A DNA stretch of 64,000 nucleotides from Pseudomonas sp. SL4(2022) (GTDB lineage: Bacteria; Pseudomonadota; Gammaproteobacteria; Pseudomonadales; Pseudomonadaceae). Position numbers and translations under genes: made by a program. The notes under the pieces are model-generated. The model was not told the DNA's origin, ran no database searches, and worked only from the letters and a program-made list of their open reading frames with translations. Location: NCBI RefSeq assembly GCF_026625725.1, contig NZ_CP113060.1, forward strand, positions 2,362,001-2,426,000. The letters are read 5' to 3'. Below are positions 60,908 through 64,000 of this stretch, one piece after another. Position 1 is the stretch's first letter; each line of letters opens with the position of its first letter.

Positions 60908-61213
60908 TTACAGATCGCCCATCACCCGGCCGGCAAAGCCGAATACGCGGCGATGGCCAGCCAGATCGACCAGTTCCACTTCGCGGCTCTGCCCGGGTTC
61001 GAAGCGCACCGCAGTGCCGGCCGGGATGTTCAGGCGCATGCCGCGTGTGCTGGCCCGGTCGAAGGTCAGGGCGTCGTTGGTTTCGAAGAAGTGGTAATGC
61101 GAGCCGACCTGGATCGGCCGGTCGCCGCTGTTGGCCACGGTCAGGCGGTGCGTGCGGCGTCCGGCATTCAGCTCGATATCGCCGTCTTGGATCTGGTATT
61201 CGCCGGGAATCAT
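60908..61213 (-). CDS. ureB: Urease subunit beta
   Basis: A 101-residue structural subunit of the urease trimer unit. It starts [19 protein letters not shown] and has the conserved [11 protein letters not shown] and [15 protein letters not shown] segments. It overlaps the upstream GNAT gene by 4 bases (ATGA), so translation is coupled. About 110 bases including a palindromic repeat separate it from ureC. Confidence 0.98.
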   Translation of the reverse strand: MIPGEYQIQDGDIELNAGRRTHRLTVANSGDRPIQVGSHYHFFETNDALTFDRASTRGMRLNIPAGTAVRFEPGQSREVELVDLAGHRRVFGFAGRVMGDL

Positions 61214-61740
61214 GGCTGTGGCCTCGACAAGGTTTTGTAGTAGATGGCGTTTGCTCGGTACTGCCCGTCGGGGCCGCAGGCGTAGTCAGGTAGCCCGCCG
61301 ATGCAGCTGTAGCCAAGCGCCTGGTAAAAGGTTTCGGCATCGCTGCCGGCTTCGGTGTCCAGGTACAGCAGGCCGCGTTGCAGCTCCGCCGCTTCGCCTT
61401 CCAGTCGCTGCATCAGGCTGTTGGCGATGCCACGGCGGCGGGCGTTGCTGTGTACCAGAAGCTTCTGCACTTCTGCACGGTTGAGGCCGTTTGGCTTCTG
61501 GCAGAGCACCAGTTGTACGCTGCCCAGCACCTGGCCCTGCTCACTGGCCAGCCAGAGCAAGTGAGTGCCGTCGCGTATGCCTGCCAGGACCTGGTCGAAA
61601 TAGAGGTTGGCCGCGTCAGCATCGAGACCGGCGAGAAAACCCACCGAGGCGCCATGTGCCACGGAGTCGAGCAGCAGGGCCAACAGGCCTTGGCGATAAG
61701 ACTCAAAGTCAGCCGCGTCGAGGCGCTCAATGCTCAGCAT
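61210..61740 (-). CDS. GNAT family N-acetyltransferase
   Basis: A 176-residue acetyltransferase inside the urease operon. The acetyl-CoA site is [13 protein letters not shown] (R-x-x-G-x-A form), and a C-terminal [17 protein letters not shown] segment completes the fold. The substrate is unknown. It overlaps ureB by 4 bases and shares one base with the next GNAT gene, so it is firmly part of the operon. It resembles GNATs that acetylate small amines or antibiotics only in fold. Confidence 0.9.
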   Translation of the reverse strand: MLSIERLDAADFESYRQGLLALLLDSVAHGASVGFLAGLDADAANLYFDQVLAGIRDGTHLLWLASEQGQVLGSVQLVLCQKPNGLNRAEVQKLLVHSNARRRGIANSLMQRLEGEAAELQRGLLYLDTEAGSDAETFYQALGYSCIGGLPDYACGPDGQYRANAIYYKTLSRPQP

Positions 61741-62252
61741 CAGGGCGCACTCCTTTCGGGGCTCAGCATCAGCTGCATAAAGGTGAGGTCCAGCCAGCGG
61801 CCGAATTTACGGCCGACCTGGGGCATCTGGCCGGTGGTGACGAAGCCGAGGCGCTCGTGCAGGCGGAGCGAGGCGCTGTTGCCGCTCTCGATGGCAGCCA
61901 CCATCACGTGCAGACCGGCGGCTTGCGCGCGTTCGATCAAGGCGTGCATCAGCAAGGGGCCAAGCCCCTGACCGCGTTGGTCGCTGCGCACATACACCGA
62001 GTGCTCGACGGTGTGGCGAAAGCCTTCAATGGCGCGCCAGGTGCCGTAGCTGGCGTAGCCGACAACATCGCCGGCGTCGTTGTGGGCCACCAGCACCGGA
62101 AAGCCGGCGGCGTTGCGCTCACTCAACCAGGCCTGACGGTTGTTCAGGTCAACCAGGGTTTCGTTCCAGATCGCCGTGGTGTGCTGCACGGCGTCGTTGT
62201 AGATGGCCTGGATGGCAGGCAGGTCAGCAGCGGTGGCGTTTTGAATTTTCAT
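61740..62252 (-). CDS. GNAT acetyltransferase, phosphinothricin/methionine sulfoximine type
   Basis: A 170-residue acetyltransferase of the Pat type. Typical segments are FRHTVEHSVYVRSDQRGQGLG (acetyl-CoA loop), AAIESGNSASLRLHERLGF and GRWLDLTFMQ. The P. aeruginosa homologue in the same place (PA4866) acetylates methionine sulfoximine and methionine sulfone, analogues that block glutamine synthetase. A role in protecting ammonia assimilation fits the urease context, but this is inference. The stop is one base from the next start and 2 bases lie between this gene and ureA. Confidence 0.92.
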   Translation of the reverse strand: MKIQNATAADLPAIQAIYNDAVQHTTAIWNETLVDLNNRQAWLSERNAAGFPVLVAHNDAGDVVGYASYGTWRAIEGFRHTVEHSVYVRSDQRGQGLGPLLMHALIERAQAAGLHVMVAAIESGNSASLRLHERLGFVTTGQMPQVGRKFGRWLDLTFMQLMLSPERSAP

Positions 62253-62254
62253 GC

Positions 62255-62557
62255 TTAAACAATCGGCTGGTGGACGGTGACCAGCTTGGTGCCATCCGGA
62301 AAGGTGGCCTCGACCTGAATCTCCGGAATCATTTCCGGGATGCCTTCCATCACTTGGTCGCGGCTCAGCAGGGTGGTGCCGAAGTGCATCAGCTCGGCCA
62401 CGGTCTGGCCGTCACGCGCGCCTTCCAGCAGCGCGGCGGAGATATAGGCCATGGCTTCCGGGTAGTTGAGTTTGAGGCCCCGGGCCAAGCGGCGTTCAGC
62501 CACCAGGCCGGCGGTGAAGATCAGCAGTTTGTCTTTTTCTCTCGGTGTCAGGTCCAT
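62255..62557 (-). CDS. ureA: Urease subunit gamma
   Basis: A 100-residue subunit starting [20 protein letters not shown], with the conserved [10 protein letters not shown] and late [20 protein letters not shown] segments. It is the smallest urease structural subunit. Its start codon shares a base with the ureD stop, so it is translationally coupled. Confidence 0.98.
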   Translation of the reverse strand: MDLTPREKDKLLIFTAGLVAERRLARGLKLNYPEAMAYISAALLEGARDGQTVAELMHFGTTLLSRDQVMEGIPEMIPEIQVEATFPDGTKLVTVHQPIV

Positions 62558-63390
62558 CAGGTACTCCAGATACGTGGGGGCACGGCCGTGCGGCCGAGCA
62601 GGGCCGGGCGCAACAGCTGCCAGAGGGCGATCAGCCAGGCGCGCGCGTGCAGGGCTTCGTCGGCCAGGCAGCGGGCCACCAGCAGGCCGGGTAATTGGGT
62701 CAGGTCGCCGCGCACCGGTGTGCTCAGGTTGCGGCAGTGCTCCAGCAGGTCGCTGTCGATTTCACCGGATATCAGCAGGGTGGCGAACACCGGTTTGCCC
62801 GCCAGGCCGATGGGCGAGTCGAGCAGGCCATCGCCACCGGCCACGCGCTGGCGTTCGTGCCAGAGCAGCTGGCCGTCGCGGCGGATATTCAGCTGGGCCT
62901 GGAAGTGACCGGCGTCGAAGCGTTCGCCACTGGCAGGGCGACCGAGGGCAACGATGTCCCAGTAGAGCAGCTTGGCATCGCCGAACAGGTCGATCTCGGT
63001 GATCAGTTCCGCCTGAGCAGCGGCGTAGACGATGGTTTCCTGCGGCAGCCATTCCAGGGTGGCACCGGCATCCACGCGCAGTTTCAGGCTCTGATAAGCC
63101 GGGCCAGCGGCGCGGTACCACTTGGCTGCACCGGGGCTGGTCAGTTGCGCCCAGGCGTTGGTGCCGACCGTGGCCGAGATATCCAGGCGATCGCCACCGG
63201 CAATGCCGCCGGGCGGGTGGACGATGATGTGTTGGCACACCTCGGGCCCTTCGGCGTACAGGTGCTTCTGCACCCGCAGCGGGCCTTTATGCCGGCGCAA
63301 GGTCGGCCGCGTGCGGTCGCCATCGCGGCCATAGCCCAGCTCCAGCTCGGCGTGCCAGCTGGGGGTGAAGACGGCGGCGGGGGCGTTCAT
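62557..63390 (-). CDS. ureD: Urease accessory protein UreD
   Basis: UreD (UreH) is a scaffold that, with UreF and UreG, delivers nickel to apo-urease. The 277-residue protein has the family motifs [27 protein letters not shown] and WLPQETIVY. The open frame extends further upstream, but ATG 63390 overlaps the preceding membrane-protein stop (ATGA) and gives the normal length. It is the first urease gene of the operon. Confidence 0.97.
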   Translation of the reverse strand: MNAPAAVFTPSWHAELELGYGRDGDRTRPTLRRHKGPLRVQKHLYAEGPEVCQHIIVHPPGGIAGGDRLDISATVGTNAWAQLTSPGAAKWYRAAGPAYQSLKLRVDAGATLEWLPQETIVYAAAQAELITEIDLFGDAKLLYWDIVALGRPASGERFDAGHFQAQLNIRRDGQLLWHERQRVAGGDGLLDSPIGLAGKPVFATLLISGEIDSDLLEHCRNLSTPVRGDLTQLPGLLVARCLADEALHARAWLIALWQLLRPALLGRTAVPPRIWST

Positions 63391-63803
63391 GCGCTCACCC
63401 GGTTGCGTCGTTGCCGCCAGGCCTGCACGGCGGAGTAAACACACAGTAGAACCAGGCCCAAGCTGACCGCCAGCCACCATTGCAGGTGCATGCCGTAGTA
63501 GGGCGGTGCATGCAACGCACCTTGCAGCCAGAACAGCGCCAGGCCGATGGCCAGCAGGCAGGCGCACAGCGCGCGGCCCCAGGAGCGGCAATAGGAGCGC
63601 GGGCGCAGCAGCGCCAGCAGCAGGCTGCATTCGGCCAGGACGATGGCGCAGAAAATCAGCACCGGTTTCAGCGGGTAGGGCACTTCGCTGCCTACTGGCA
63701 AGGTGCGCAGCATCCAGTAATCCGGCAGGCTGCCGGCCCAGATCAGCAGGGCGATGCCCGTCAGTGCGGTGAGCGGGAGCAGGACGTGACGCAGGGCAAA
63801 CAT
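63387..63803 (-). CDS. Small membrane protein upstream of ureD
   Basis: A 138-residue hydrophobic protein with about four membrane helices. I do not recognise a family. It starts at ATG 63803 behind a GAGG site at 5 bases; the frame extends to 63866. Its stop overlaps the ureD start by 4 bases, so it is co-translated with the urease genes. It lies 64 bases after the end of urtE. A link to urea or nickel handling is possible from context only. Confidence 0.7.
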   Translation of the reverse strand: MFALRHVLLPLTALTGIALLIWAGSLPDYWMLRTLPVGSEVPYPLKPVLIFCAIVLAECSLLLALLRPRSYCRSWGRALCACLLAIGLALFWLQGALHAPPYYGMHLQWWLAVSLGLVLLCVYSAVQAWRQRRNRVSA

Positions 63804-63866
63804 CGGAGCCTCGAATCCGTGGGCGAAAGCCTGATTATGCGCAAAGTAAAGGGCCAGCGTCGCCAT

Positions 63867-64000
63867 TCAGATTGCGACCTGTCCGCGCACGCCATCGGCT
63901 TCCATGGTTTCGCCACGGCCCTGCTGGACGATTTCGCCACGGCTCATCACCAGGTACTGATCGGCCAGCTCGGCGGCAAAGTCATAGAACTGCTCGACCA
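63867..64000 (-). CDS. urtE: Urea ABC transporter ATP-binding subunit UrtE, 3' end only
   Basis: Only the last 43 residues are present; the gene runs off the right edge. The visible end, VEQFYDFAAELADQYLVMSR followed by GEIVQQGRGE, is the H-loop-distal tail of a branched-chain-type ABC ATPase, which together with the urease context identifies UrtE. The Urt system imports urea, which the downstream urease then hydrolyses, so the two probably form one nitrogen-scavenging unit. Confidence 0.85.
   Translation of the reverse strand, partial: VEQFYDFAAELADQYLVMSRGEIVQQGRGETMEADGVRGQVAI

Overview
The window is chromosomal DNA from a gamma-proteobacterium of the genus Pseudomonas. The evidence is high-GC coding sequence and a gene order that, from memory, follows the P. 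aeruginosa PAO1 block parC-serB-fimX-psd-rhdA-motAB-rsgA-orn-queG-nnr-tsaE-amiB-mutL-miaA-hfq-hflXKC-hisZ-purA-rnr-rlmB-rpsFR-rplI-dnaB-alr. It then jumps to the oxaloacetate decarboxylase/urease block. Intergenic palindromes of Pseudomonas type support the assignment. No phage, IS element, integron or CRISPR array was seen.

Layout. 1-4.1 kb: end of a phytase-like esterase gene, a retropepsin-like protease, parC and a PqiC-like lipoprotein. 4.1-16.6 kb: a YtjB-like membrane protein divergent from serB, then fimX, a PilZ-like protein, psd, rhodanese rhdA and an HDOD protein on the minus strand, then motAB on the plus strand behind a good FliA-type promoter. 16.6-20.3 kb: rsgA, a membrane-anchored methyltransferase, orn and queG. 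20.3-33.5 kb: a long plus-strand run covering metabolite repair, tRNA modification, cell-wall hydrolysis and mismatch repair (nnr-tsaE-amiB-mutL-miaA), the hfq-hflX-hflK-hflC cluster, DUF2065, hisZ and purA. purA carries a one-base frameshift. 33.5-44.4 kb: a chemoreceptor, two tandem tRNA-Leu(CAG) genes, rnr-rlmB, the rpsF-rpsR-rplI ribosomal cluster with a structured leader, dnaB and alr.

44.4-57.7 kb is the more variable part. It holds two tandem 7TM-DISM/GGDEF diguanylate cyclases of NicD type, ygiQ, a YegD-like Hsp70, three small membrane-protein genes, a badly decayed copy of a periplasmic solute-binding protein gene next to an intact paralogue, and a GspF/PilC-type gene that appears split by a frameshift in a G5 run. 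57.7-64 kb: an oxaloacetate decarboxylase gene behind two perfect tandem TGTAGT-TTT-ACTACA operators, a DksA-like zinc-finger protein, and the urease structural operon ureD-ureA-GNAT-GNAT-ureB-ureC, with the end of urtE (urea ABC transporter) upstream.

Themes. c-di-GMP and surface behaviour recur (fimX, a PilZ-like protein, two diguanylate cyclases, motAB, a chemoreceptor, orn). RNA metabolism (hfq, rnr, orn, rlmB, miaA, queG, tsaE) and nitrogen scavenging (urease/Urt) are the others. I did not find a convincing wholly new system. The best leads are the twin operators, the rpsF leader, the decaying solute-binding paralogue, the diguanylate cyclase duplication and the two frameshifts. All reading was done by eye, without database searches.
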